Source: Thermothelomyces thermophilus ATCC 42464
Lineage: Eukaryota > Ascomycota > Sordariomycetes > Sordariales > Chaetomiaceae
Length of the DNA stretch: 64,000 bases
Direction of reading: 5' to 3'
NCBI RefSeq assembly: GCF_000226095.1
Contig: NC_016474.1
Span: 1,240,001 to 1,304,000 of the forward strand
This document shows positions 48,459 to 57,381 of the stretch, piece by piece; within the stretch, counting starts at the first letter, position 1; each line of letters begins with the position of its first letter. The notes under the pieces were generated by a model. That model saw nothing but the letters and a program-made list of their open reading frames with translations. It was not told the DNA's origin and did no database searches. Made by a program: the position numbers and the translations under genes.

Positions 48459-49895
48459 ATGCGCTCATCACGGACGGTTCTGGCCTCGGCCGGTGCCGCC
48501 GCAGCTGCCGCGGCCGCCGTGAGTCATAATCCGGCATCTCGCGCCTGCCGCTCCTGTTTCACCTGCCTCACCCGGCTGCCCGTCCACCAGCGCCGCGCCT
48601 TCTCTCGCTCCGCGCCCCGGCATGCCGCCCCTTCTAGTCCGTCGCCGGCCGGTCTCGTAGAGCTGACGTCCCGCAAGCTCATCTCGGTCTCGGGCCCGGA
48701 CGCGGCAAAGTATCTCCAGGGCGTCATCACGGCGAACCTGACCCCGGGCTACGCCGGATCCAGCCCCACCAGCGAGCACATCCGCACCGACTCCGGCTTC
48801 TACGCCGCCTTCCTGACCGCCCAGGGCCGCATCCTCCACGACGTCTTCATCTACCGCGACCTGCGCGACACCTCGCACCCGCCCGGCCACAGCTGGCTGG
48901 TCGAGGTCGATGCCGCCGAGGCCGACCGCCTGCAGAAGCACATCAAGCGGTACAAGCTGCGCGCAAAGTTCGACATCCGCGTGCTGGACGACGGTGAGGG
49001 ACGCGTCTGGCACGCCTGGGACGACAACAGCGCCAGCCCGTCTCCCATCACCACTCTTACTTCTTCGTCGTCCTCGTCGTCGCCGACAACGACAATCATC
49101 ACCGCTCCCGACACGCGCGCCCCGAACCTAGGCCACCGCATCCTCACCTTCTCTCCCCCCTCCTCCTCCTCCTCCTCCTCGTCTTCTTTTTCTTCTTCTT
49201 CTTCCTCCCCGCTCCCGCAGATCGCGGCGGACGGCCGGTTCCCCCTCCTCCCGGAGGCCGCCTACACCCTCCGCCGGTACCTGCACGGCGTCCCCGAGGG
49301 CCAGGCCGAGCTCCTGCACGGCCAGGCCCTGCCGCACGAGAGCAACCTGGACCTGACGGGCGCCGTCGACTTCCGCAAGGGCTGCTACGTCGGCCAGGAG
49401 CTGACCATCCGCACCGAGCACCGCGGCGTCGTCCGCAAGCGCGTCCTGCCCTGCCTCCTGTACCCCGACCACGACGGCGGCGGTAGCGCGCCGGAAATAA
49501 CAACCACAACGACGACGTCGTCCTCCGCCTACTACTCCTTCTACCGCCCCGAGATCGCACCCGGCCTGAGCGCCGACATGGTCCCCCCGGAGGCGAGCAT
49601 CGGCCGGGTTGGCAGGAAGGGGCGGAGCGCGGGCAAGTGGCTGCGCGGCGTCGGCAACGTCGGCCTCGCCCTGTGCCGGCTCGAGATCATGACCGACGTC
49701 GCACTGCCCGGCGAGACGGGCGGGCCGGCCTTTGCCGAGGCCGAGGACGAGTTCGTCGTCGGCCTGGGTGGAGGCGACGGCAGCGACGGCGGGGACGGCG
49801 GGGACGGAAACGAGACGGCGGCGCCCAAGGTGAGGATCAAGGCGCTCGTGCCGGACTGGTTGAGGAAGGGGTTGGCGGACAAGGAGCGGCATTGA
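48459..49895 (+). CDS. caf17: CAF17/IBA57, mitochondrial Fe-S cluster assembly factor
   Basis: A single exon of 478 residues. The start at 48459 (MRSSRTVLASAG) opens a Ser/Arg/Ala-rich, acid-free presequence of about 60 residues (RRAFSRSAPRHAAP), a typical mitochondrial import signal. The body follows the folate-binding GcvT/YgfZ fold: ELTSRKLISVSGPDAAKYLQ, TAQGRILHDVFIYR and the signature KGCYVGQELTIRTEHRG (Cys at about 309). IBA57 acts with ISA1/ISA2 to mature [4Fe-4S] proteins such as aconitase, lipoate synthase and radical-SAM enzymes. Oddities: low-complexity Ser/Thr insertions (near 49035-49110 and 49155-49215) and a Gly/Asp-rich insertion near the C-terminus (49765-49815). These lengthen the protein beyond most family members. 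The signature Cys and its flanks are intact, so it should be functional. Confidence 0.93.
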   Translation: MRSSRTVLASAGAAAAAAAAVSHNPASRACRSCFTCLTRLPVHQRRAFSRSAPRHAAPSSPSPAGLVELTSRKLISVSGPDAAKYLQGVITANLTPGYAGSSPTSEHIRTDSGFYAAFLTAQGRILHDVFIYRDLRDTSHPPGHSWLVEVDAAEADRLQKHIKRYKLRAKFDIRVLDDGEGRVWHAWDDNSASPSPITTLTSSSSSSSPTTTIITAPDTRAPNLGHRILTFSPPSSSSSSSSSFSSSSSSPLPQIAADGRFPLLPEAAYTLRRYLHGVPEGQAELLHGQALPHESNLDLTGAVDFRKGCYVGQELTIRTEHRGVVRKRVLPCLLYPDHDGGGSAPEITTTTTTSSSAYYSFYRPEIAPGLSADMVPPEASIGRVGRKGRSAGKWLRGVGNVGLALCRLEIMTDVALPGETGGPAFAEAEDEFVVGLGGGDGSDGGDGGDGNETAAPKVRIKALVPDWLRKGLADKERH

Positions 49896-50371
49896 GGGGC
49901 AATGTATAAAAATAAGCAGGCAATCTTTTGGAGTCGGTTGGGTGGGTGGCTTGGTGCATGTACGATAGTAATTGTATACTAATAGTATAGTACCTTGAGA
50001 GTCGAGACGTAACGGTCGAGGTTTTTATTGAAGACACAATAACTTGACATCGCTGATTCGGGGCCACCCCATCCATCCCACGCCGGAAATGATTCCTTGA
50101 TCACTTTGATTGCGTTGAGCGATAAGCGGCAGGGCCTTGAAGAGCGAGTATTAGAAATAAAGCTCGACTCGGGCGGGTGTCTATTTTGGGTCGATAGGAA
50201 TATAACCGCCTCATGGGTTTGTGTTGTGATAAACCTGCTATTCCCATCAGACTGGTCGTTGTTTGCAAACGGAGCAGCAGAAACATTGAATTTTTCTCAT
50301 GCTTTATATCTAACAACTGGGGTATCATAAGTTCTCTAATCGTTGCGTCGCTCCATGTCGCTCCGACGGTT
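49896..50371. other. Intergenic between convergent CAF17 and J-domain genes
   Basis: The genes face each other, so this holds both 3' untranslated regions. AT-rich 3'-processing-like sequence (TATAAAAATAAG) follows the CAF17 stop. No gene seen. Confidence 0.4.
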
Positions 50372-51424
50372 CTACTGCGCCGTGGTCGTCGTGGCCGCTG
50401 TCGCCGCCGCCGTCGCCGCCGCTGCTTGCTCGGCTTTGCGTCTCTTCTCCTCCTCCTTTTTCGCTTGGGCGGCGCGCAGCCTCGCTAGTGTCGACGCGAA
50501 GCGGTCGCTCGCCTTGGGCGGATCGCTAGCATCCGGCTTGGGCCCGGGCGGCACCTTGTCTTGGTCAGCCTGTGGTTCAGCGGCGGTGGGTGGAGGAGGT
50601 GGAGGAGGAGGGTTGTTGTTGTTGGTGGTGGTGGTGTTGTTGTTGTTGTGAATGCTCCTCTCCGGAGGGGGAGGAGATCCTCCGGGAGCCAGCGTCGGCG
50701 TCGCCGCTGCCGCCTGTTTTTCCTTTCTCCCTTTCCTCTCGGCTCTTCGCTCCTCTTTGCGCTGCTTCTTCTCGGCCTTGCGCTGTTGTGCCTCCTTCAG
50801 CCGCCTCTCGAGGTCCGCGATCCGCTCGTCGTAGTCGTCGTCGTCGTTGTTGTTGTTGTTGTCGTTCTGAGAAGTTCCTGCCGTCTCCGGCTTCTCCGCA
50901 GCTGTCGAGCCCGATGGCGCGCCGGCCCTCTCCTCCTTCTCCCGCGCCAACCGCTCCCGCGCCTCGGCCTCCTCCCGTAACCGCCGCATCTCCTCCATCT
51001 TGGCTCGCCCCCGCGCGGCCATGGCGCGGCGCTCGGCGTCGAGGGCCTGCGGCTGGGCTTCCGCCGTCCTGGCGCGCTTGGCCTCGGCCTCGCGGCGCTC
51101 GAGGTCCTCGACCAGGCGCCGGCGCTTCTCGTTCATCTGCTCCAGGTGCATCTTCTTCTGGAGGGCGGCGCGCATGCCGCTGTCGTAGGCCTCGCGGGCC
51201 TCCGGGTTGAGCAGCACATCGCGGGCGCGCTCGAGCCGCTCGTACAGGGCCGGGTCGTAGGCGTCGCCGGCCTTGTCCGGGTGCGCCGTCAGCGCCTTGC
51301 GCCGGAACGCGCGGCGTATGTCGGATTCCGAGGCTGTTGCGTCGGTGGCGAGGAGCGCGAACAGGTCGTCTCCCCTGCTGGCGGCGTCGCGCGCGTACGC
51401 GATGAGGTCTTGGTCGGCCATCAT
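50372..51424 (-). CDS. cwf23: J-domain protein of the Cwf23/DNAJC17 type
   Basis: A single exon of about 350 residues. The start is one of two adjacent Met codons (51424 or 51421); a frame-open Met at 51460 adds 12 unlikely residues. The J domain occupies about residues 15-85, with helix II RRAFRRKALTAHPDKAG containing the HPD motif and ALYERLERARDVLLNPEARE. A long charged coiled coil (LEQMNEKRRRLVEDLERREAE) follows, as in spliceosome-associated Cwf23/DNAJC17 proteins. The second half is low complexity: Asn and Asp runs, KAEKKQRKEERR, Asn/Thr runs, a run of eight Pro, and an Ala/Thr tail. The family co-chaperones Hsp70 and helps spliceosome disassembly or assembly in the nucleus. The C-terminal RRM of animal DNAJC17 is not recognisable here. 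The J domain is certain; the Cwf23 assignment is likely. Confidence 0.82.
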   Translation of the reverse strand: MMADQDLIAYARDAASRGDDLFALLATDATASESDIRRAFRRKALTAHPDKAGDAYDPALYERLERARDVLLNPEAREAYDSGMRAALQKKMHLEQMNEKRRRLVEDLERREAEAKRARTAEAQPQALDAERRAMAARGRAKMEEMRRLREEAEARERLAREKEERAGAPSGSTAAEKPETAGTSQNDNNNNNDDDDYDERIADLERRLKEAQQRKAEKKQRKEERRAERKGRKEKQAAAATPTLAPGGSPPPPERSIHNNNNTTTTNNNNPPPPPPPPTAAEPQADQDKVPPGPKPDASDPPKASDRFASTLARLRAAQAKKEEEKRRKAEQAAAATAAATAATTTTAQ

Positions 51425-52258
51425 CTCGTCTTGTTGCCGGCAGTTGGTTGTAGAGTGCAAGTTTGCGTCGACGCTAAAAGTGGGAGAGATCTGAATGGAT
51501 GCTCCAGTAACTAAAGTTTACACTACTGTGTACTGTAATTAGTGGGGCCAGGCGTTGAAATGCAGGTATCCATTCGATGGATCCAGGTGCGTGCCTGGTA
51601 GGCTAACCCCCTTGGGCAATGAATCAATACTGTCCGTACAGTACGGATTACGGCACCAACGCATTCCCAAGTGCACATCTAGTGTACATACACTCCATAC
51701 CGAAGGGCTTCCTTATCCACTCCCCTCTACCATCGTCCGCCCTTCATTTCCACGCCTTCCCTATCTCTCCACCTCTCTTTAGCACTCTTCATTCCGGCTC
51801 CCCCCTTCTCCCTTCCTCTTCTTCCCAGGACTTGCCTCAGTTTAACACCATTGCATGCCGCAAAGGTCGGGTAATTATGCGGTCTTGTTAATTACGTCGT
51901 CACCCGCTGGGTTTAGGGGACATTGATAGCTCATCTCTGTTTCAATCTCATTGGAAAAAAAATTCGAGAAAAAGAGATATAGAAAAAAATAGCTCTTCGT
52001 TCTACGTGATGGGCCAGCAGTGTCTGTTTCAAAAAGCGGTCGTGTGGTTATGAAAGTTGATCAACGATCAAAATTGCGTTTTTAAATCTTTCTTCAGTGT
52101 TGCCCAGCCCAGGCAAGATGCAGGAGACATATCGAATGGCAATAAAGGCAGCCACAAGTAGGACATCAAACAGCTCAATATATGGCAGAAGCATGATGGG
52201 GACTGCACCCAGGAACAAAACCGAACGAAGCAGGATAAGTCCTGCCTCCATGACCGCA
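51425..52258. other. Intergenic between J-domain and thymine hydroxylase genes
   Basis: This holds the J-domain gene promoter and the T7H 3' side. TACGGATTAC occurs at 51642-51651, right after an inverted partner (CCGTACAGTACGG at 51634-51646). A minus-strand frame at 52048-52251 is hydrophobic but has no family resemblance. Confidence 0.4.
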
Positions 52259-53450
52259 TCAATACGTGGCCTTCAGTCTCTGTACCAAATACTCCCCACT
52301 GGTGATGCCCTCATACTTTTTGTCGGCTTCGGTGACATAAGTTCCTGGGATAGCCTCGATGTAGTCCTTGAAGTTGGGGTTGCAAAAGAACCTGCGTAGC
52401 GTCAGCGGACCATCACCCCTCCTCCCCCCTTTTTTTGTTCCTCGCATCTCAAGGCCGTAGACTTACCCGATGCTATACCTGTCCGGGTACACCTCCCCAT
52501 TCTGTGCTTCCCCTTCCTTCCTAGGCGGCTCAACGACCCGATGCACCGTGCTCTTGATCGTGTCGTTGCTCCACCGCGCCAGCAGGTCCCCCGCGTTCAC
52601 GACGCAGGTTCCCTCCATCGGCGTGGCGTCGATAAACTTGCCGCTGGGGCTCTGCACCTGCAGCCCGCCCCTGTCGTCCTGAAAGAGAAACGTGAGCGTT
52701 CCGTAGTCTGAATGTTCACCAGCCCTGACCTGGCCCGGGCTGATCTGGAACAGCTCCTTGCGCACGGCCGGGTAGTGCAGCAGGCGGAGGGTGTTGTCGC
52801 GGTCGCAGACGAAGCGGTCAAAGAACGTCTCAGGCAGGTCCATGCCCAGGGCGATGGCCCGCATGACTGAGGTGTGGAGCTCCGAGAGGGCGTCGAAGAA
52901 GGAGGTCATGATCTGCCTGAAGCCGGTAATCTCGCCGTGGCCGGGCCCGGAACCGGACTCGGGGTCGGACTCGGGCGGCCAGCGGTTCGGGTAGGCCGGT
53001 TCGTCGTCCCGGCCAATCTCAAAGGTTTCCTTGATGTCGGGAATGGAGGTGCGCAGGGCCGAAACGTCGGCCGCGCTTTTCAGCTGCGTAACTTTCTCGC
53101 GCCCGGGGGCGGAGTAGCCGCGGTTGGCTTCGGGCGTGGTCCACGAGAGCGACTCCTTGACCGAGTCGGGAAGGCGGAAGAACTTGGCCGACGTATCGAA
53201 GGCCTGAGTGACGGTGGAAGCGGGGATCGGAATGTTGGACAGGTAAATGAACCCCGCTGTCTGGAAGCCGGCGAGGACGGCCTTGGCTGTTTCGGCCTTT
53301 TGGGAGGGGGAGCCGTTGAGGAATTTGGAGAAGTCGATGAGCTGCAGCGCGAGAGGTGATGAGCTAGGCCTGGGCTGGGTGGACAGCTGAAAATGGGCGA
53401 GTGCTTACCGGGATGAGAAGCCCGTCCTGTTGGACCGCCGCTTTCTCCAT
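52259..53450 (-). CDS. Thymine 7-hydroxylase (Fe(II)/2-oxoglutarate dioxygenase)
   Basis: Three exons on the minus strand, 53409-53450, 52467-53341 and 52259-52391, give 349 residues; the introns are 67 and 75 bp. The first exon encodes MEKAAVQQDGLLIP and splices to LIDFSKFLNG, exactly the N-terminus expected for Neurospora thymine 7-hydroxylase. The DIOX N-domain is followed by the double-stranded beta-helix with iron ligands His224 and Asp226 (GEHSDYG) and His281 (STVHRVVEPP). Arg302 and Ser304 (RYS) bind 2-oxoglutarate. The product ends EYLVQRLKATY. The enzyme oxidises thymine in three steps through 5-hydroxymethyl- and 5-formyluracil to uracil-5-carboxylate, using O2 and 2-oxoglutarate in the cytosol. 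It is divergent from the gene for the next enzyme (54341-55522), which strongly supports the substrate. A generic flavonoid-type dioxygenase is the less likely alternative. Confidence 0.9.
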
Positions 53451-54340
53451 GATTGATTTGATCCGATCTGTATACGGGCGACCGAGTTCTGCGAAAAAGA
53501 AGAAGCAGGCGGCTGATTGTTATTGCCCCGTCTGCGACACACAGGCATGGAAGTTCAAGGATGGCACCTACCCGAGGGTATTTGGTATGTATGTACCTTA
53601 AATCTGAGAGGGGCACTGTGCATACCTACATACCTATCAAACAATCAGTGATGCGCAGTACCACACAAGTCTAGCTGGAAGGAGCGCACTTGGTTGCTGC
53701 CAATTCCGAGACCTCAACAAGGTCACCTGCAACTCACCCCGCATGTGGCCGCCCCCTCTGCTGGGAAGTCAACTTGGACTTTCCCTCCCTCCCACCATTC
53801 TTGGGATTGAAAGCCGAAGCGATGCCCAGGCAATAAATCGGCCTAACTCTTCATGTTCTATCACTGGTGCTAGGCTTATCCCACGGGGCACTCTCTCAAT
53901 GGCGCATGATAGCAGACCACATTCCTCCTCGGGTCTAACCTCCGACTTCAGTCTCTGATAGCCGCCTTCAACCCCTGCTCTTACACTGATAAGACCCCTG
54001 TCATGATCGACTTGGAGCCTCGCCAAGTGGGCCGAGCGCGGCAAGTGGAGCTGAGGGTGCGGGGTGCCCGCCGGCTTGGCTTGCTTGGCGTTCCCGGATC
54101 CTGCGTGCTTGGTCCCATATTCTCTACTATACTCCGTAGGCATGTGCATTACCCTAGAACCTACTTGCACTATCCGCATTGTGTAGTCTCAGAGCAGCCA
54201 AATCAAACTCTACTTACTACAGTAGTATACATAAGTACGATCATCCCTCATCCCGTAGCCGTTTTATCGACGAGAGTTCGACTACTTGAGAAGGCGCCCT
54301 CTCGACTACATACACAGTACATACGCGTGGCCACCAAAAA
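53451..54340. promoter_or_regulatory. Shared divergent promoter of thymine-salvage pair with GATA cluster
   Basis: The 890 bp between two head-to-head starts hold five HGATAR-type sites: 53634-53639 (-), 53858-53863 (-), 53908-53913 (+), 53956-53961 (+) and 53987-53992 (+). Four of them fall within 135 bp. HGATAR is the target of NIT2/AreA nitrogen activators, so nitrogen control is inferred. A CreA-like CCCCGC is at about 53737 and a TACTCCGTA motif at 54130-54138. The open frames inside are not supported as genes. Confidence 0.5.
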
Positions 54341-55522
54341 ATGGACGACCACTCTTCCAAACATCGCCTTGTCGACATCCACACGCACATGTACCCCCCC
54401 GAGTACGTCGACATACTCTCCTCGCGCACCACCATCCCCCTCGTGCGCACTTTCCCCTCCTCCCCCGATCCGCGCCTCATCCTGCTAGAATCCGAGATCC
54501 CTTCCCTCGAGCGCGCCCTGGCCGACCCGGACGCGCCCCTCCCCGGCCGCCCGCTGACCAAGCACTTCACCTCGCTCCCCGCCAAGCTCGCCTTCATGGC
54601 GCGCCACGGGATCGACACGTCGGTCCTCTCGCTCGCCAACCCCTGGCTGGACTTCCTGCCCGCCACCGAAGAGGCCGCGCGCACGGCCCGCCGCATCAAC
54701 GACTCGTTCGAGGCCATGTGCGCCGCCCACCCGGGCAGGCTCTTCTTCTTCGGCACCCTGCCCCTCACCGCGCCCCCGCCCGCCATCCTCGAGTCGGTCG
54801 CCCACCTGGCCGCCCTGCCCCACTGCCGCGGCGTCGTCCTCGGCACGGGCGGTCTCGCCGGCGGCGGGATGGACGACCCGGCCCTGCTGCCCGTCCTGCG
54901 CGCCCTCGCCGACGCCGGCCTGCCCGTCTTCCTGCACCCGCACTACGGCCTGCCCAACGCCGTGTTCGGGCCGCGCTCCGCGTCCGGCGAGTACGGCCAC
55001 GTGCTGCCGCTGGCGCTGGGGTTCCCGATGGAGACGACGGTCGCCGTGGCGCGCATGTTCCTGGCCGGCGTGTTCGACGCCGTGCCCCGGCTGGAGATGA
55101 TCCTGGCGCACTCCGGGGGGACGCTGCCCTTCTTGGCGGGCAGGCTGGAGAGCTGTGTCGCGCACGACGCGGCGCTCGTCGGGAAGAACCACGCGGGGGC
55201 GGGAGCGGAGAAAGGGAGGAGGAGGAGGAGGACGGTGTGGGAGGTGTTGAGGGAGCAGATCTATCTGGACGCTGTCATCTATAGTGAGGTGGGCCTAAAA
55301 GCTGCGGCAGAGGCCAGTGGCGGGGCGGAGAGGTTGATGTTCGGGACGGACCATCCGTTCTTTCCGCCTGTTGGGGAGGGGGCAGACGCGGAAGGGGAGT
55401 GGGAGAGCGTCAGGCTGAATGCGGAAGCCGTAAACAAGGCGCTTGGGGATGGGAGTGAGCAGGCGGCGATGGTCATGGGCGGGAATGCGGTCAGGGTGCT
55501 GCGGTTGTATGATGACGCTTAG
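54341..55522 (+). CDS. Uracil-5-carboxylate (isoorotate) decarboxylase
   Basis: A single exon of 393 residues of the amidohydrolase-2/ACMSD superfamily. It closely follows the Cordyceps/Neurospora isoorotate decarboxylase pattern: VDIHTHMYPPEYV at the start, TIPLVRTFP, LANPWLDF, GRLFFFGTLPL, GLPVFLHPHYGLPNAVFGP, GHVLPLALGFPMETT, LAHSGGTLPFLAGRLES, EQIYLDAVIYSEVGL, and FGTDHPFFPP. The metal ligands are expected to be His14 and His16 (HTH), His199 (HPH) and Asp337 (GTDHP). It removes CO2 from uracil-5-carboxylate to give uracil, without oxygen or an organic cofactor, the last step of thymine salvage. Its head-to-head neighbour makes its substrate. A basic/Gly insertion (GKNHAGAGAEKGRRRRR) sits in a surface loop. 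It is convergent with DBP8, 132 bp apart. Confidence 0.93.
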   Translation: MDDHSSKHRLVDIHTHMYPPEYVDILSSRTTIPLVRTFPSSPDPRLILLESEIPSLERALADPDAPLPGRPLTKHFTSLPAKLAFMARHGIDTSVLSLANPWLDFLPATEEAARTARRINDSFEAMCAAHPGRLFFFGTLPLTAPPPAILESVAHLAALPHCRGVVLGTGGLAGGGMDDPALLPVLRALADAGLPVFLHPHYGLPNAVFGPRSASGEYGHVLPLALGFPMETTVAVARMFLAGVFDAVPRLEMILAHSGGTLPFLAGRLESCVAHDAALVGKNHAGAGAEKGRRRRRTVWEVLREQIYLDAVIYSEVGLKAAAEASGGAERLMFGTDHPFFPPVGEGADAEGEWESVRLNAEAVNKALGDGSEQAAMVMGGNAVRVLRLYDDA

Positions 55523-55654
55523 AGCAGGGCCAAGGAACGATGCCCCCACCCAAACCCCCCCCCCACCCCCCGGGGGGCTGATATTGTCCCAATAAAGAAT
55601 ATATATATTAGCGCCCAATTGCCTGGCAGTGATAGCGGAGGACACTCAAACCGC

Positions 55655-57381
55655 TCAGTTTAACCTCAGCTTCTGCTTCCCTCTCTTTCTCTTGCCGCCA
55701 ACTTCCCGCTGCTCCTCAAGTTCCAAGAGGGCCTCGCGCTTCTTCTCTCCCACCAGCTTCAGCGCATCCCTCACAACCCGCGTCTCAAGATTGACGCCCT
55801 CCTCGTGCCACGCCTCCATTTGCCGGCCCACGCGCTTCTCGATGGCCAGGACCAGCTCGACGTCCCGCTGGCCGACAAAGGTGACAGCATCGCCCTTGCG
55901 GCCCGCACGCGCCGTACGACCGACGCGGTGGATGTAATCGTCCGGATCGCGCGGGATGTCGTAGTTGATGACCAGCTTGACCTCGGGGATGTCCAGACCC
56001 CTGGCCGCCACGTCGGTGGCCACGAGGATGCGCGCGGCCGAGGCGCGGAAGCGCGCCAGGTTGTCGATGCGCTGGCGCTGGGGCAGCCTCGAGTGCAGCG
56101 ACGTCACGCGGTGGTCGAGGAGCCGGAGGAGGTGGTGCAGGAAGTCGGCCGTCGTGGTGCGGTTGCAAAAGATGATGACCGACTTCTCGACGTTGGCCGG
56201 CGTGAGCAGGAATATGTGCAGGTAGTGCTCGCGATGGGTGACGGGGACCTGGAGGTGCATCTGGTTGAGCGTGGGCGGGATGGCGAGGTTCTCCGTGTCG
56301 ACCTCGCAGACGAAGACGGGATCGCGGCCGGGCGGGCGCGGCATGGATTTGAGCGCCATGACTTCCGGGGTGATGGTCGCCGTGAAGAGCAGGGTTTGCC
56401 GCTCGGCGGGGGGCGGGAGCGCGCCGAGGCATTCCTCCACGTCCGGGAGCATGCTTCCCGGCCCGTTGGCAGCGAGGAGCCGGTCGGCTTCGTCGAGGAC
56501 CACGAAGCGGACGCGGCGGAGCCCGCATATCGTGTCCTCGCCAGAGGTGCGGATGTGGTCGGCCAGGCGGCCGGGCGTAGCAATGACGACGTGGGGCCGC
56601 TGGGCCAGGGCGATGGCCTGCGACCGCATGTCGGCGCCGCCCGTGACCAGGATGGCCTTGAGGGAGTGCGGCGCCGAGATGGCCTTGATTTGCTCGTAGA
56701 TCTGCAGAGCAAGCTCGCTAAAAAATAAAAAATAAAAAAAAGGTCGTACGCGTAAGCATGCGCATGCGCTGCAAGAGACCAGAAACGTGCCCAGACTCAC
56801 CGAGTAGGGGTCAGAATGACGGCAAAGATGGCAGACGGGTTCTCGGCCCATTTCTGAAGGATGGGCACCGCAAAGGCCACCGTCTTACCCGAACCCGTCC
56901 TGCTGCCGCCGATGCAGTCCCTTCCCTTGAGCAGCATCGGGATGCTCTCCCGCTGGATAGCGGTTGGTCGCTTGATGGCCATGTTGGCCAGCGATTGCAC
57001 GAGCCAAGGACGAAGACCAAGCGACTCGAATGTGGTGTTAGCGTCCAGGGGAGCTGTGACCCGGGATGTCGGCTCCGGCTCGGGGTCGCTTGGCCGAGCA
57101 GCCTCGGCGGACTTGTTTTCCGCCTGGACCTTCCGCTTTATGCGAGACGGCACATTGATGACGGATTTGATCACCTTGGGTTCGCCGTCATCGCTATCCG
57201 TGGACAAAGTGCGGCGACGTTTCCTCGGGCTGACACTATCTAGGGTGTCTGATTCCGACGAGGCGCTCTCGTCTCCGGATGCCGATGTTGACCTCGCATC
57301 CGAGTCTGAATCCCCGTCGGCCTCATTCTCTTGGTGCGGCACCTCCTTCTTCGGTCGGGGTTTAATAGCAACCGACGGCAT
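55655..57381 (-). CDS. dbp8: DEAD-box RNA helicase DBP8
   Basis: Two exons on the minus strand, 56801-57381 and 55655-56717, with an 83-bp intron splitting the PTRELA motif, give 547 residues. An acidic Ser-rich N-terminus of about 110 residues precedes the helicase core. Motifs seen are [14 protein letters not shown] with the Q motif RPTAIQ, motif [10 protein letters not shown] (159-167), [20 protein letters not shown] (269-272), TATITPE (motif III, TAT for SAT), [14 protein letters not shown] and [12 protein letters not shown] Lys/Arg-rich tail ([14 protein letters not shown]) is typical of nucleolar helicases. Yeast Dbp8, with its cofactor Esf2, acts in 18S rRNA maturation and 40S assembly. 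The overall layout and the short C-terminus after motif VI favour DBP8 over the related DDX49/Dbp family members. Confidence 0.9.

Noticed and set aside
53080-53616. 178-codon minus-strand frame at the 5' part of T7H
   Set aside because: It is out of frame with the dioxygenase exons and is Pro/Ser/Arg-rich. The spliced frame gives an excellent T7H N-terminus instead.
54286-55284. 332-codon frame overlapping the isoorotate decarboxylase
   Set aside because: Arg/Pro-rich frame-shifted shadow; the frame from 54341 contains every expected catalytic motif.
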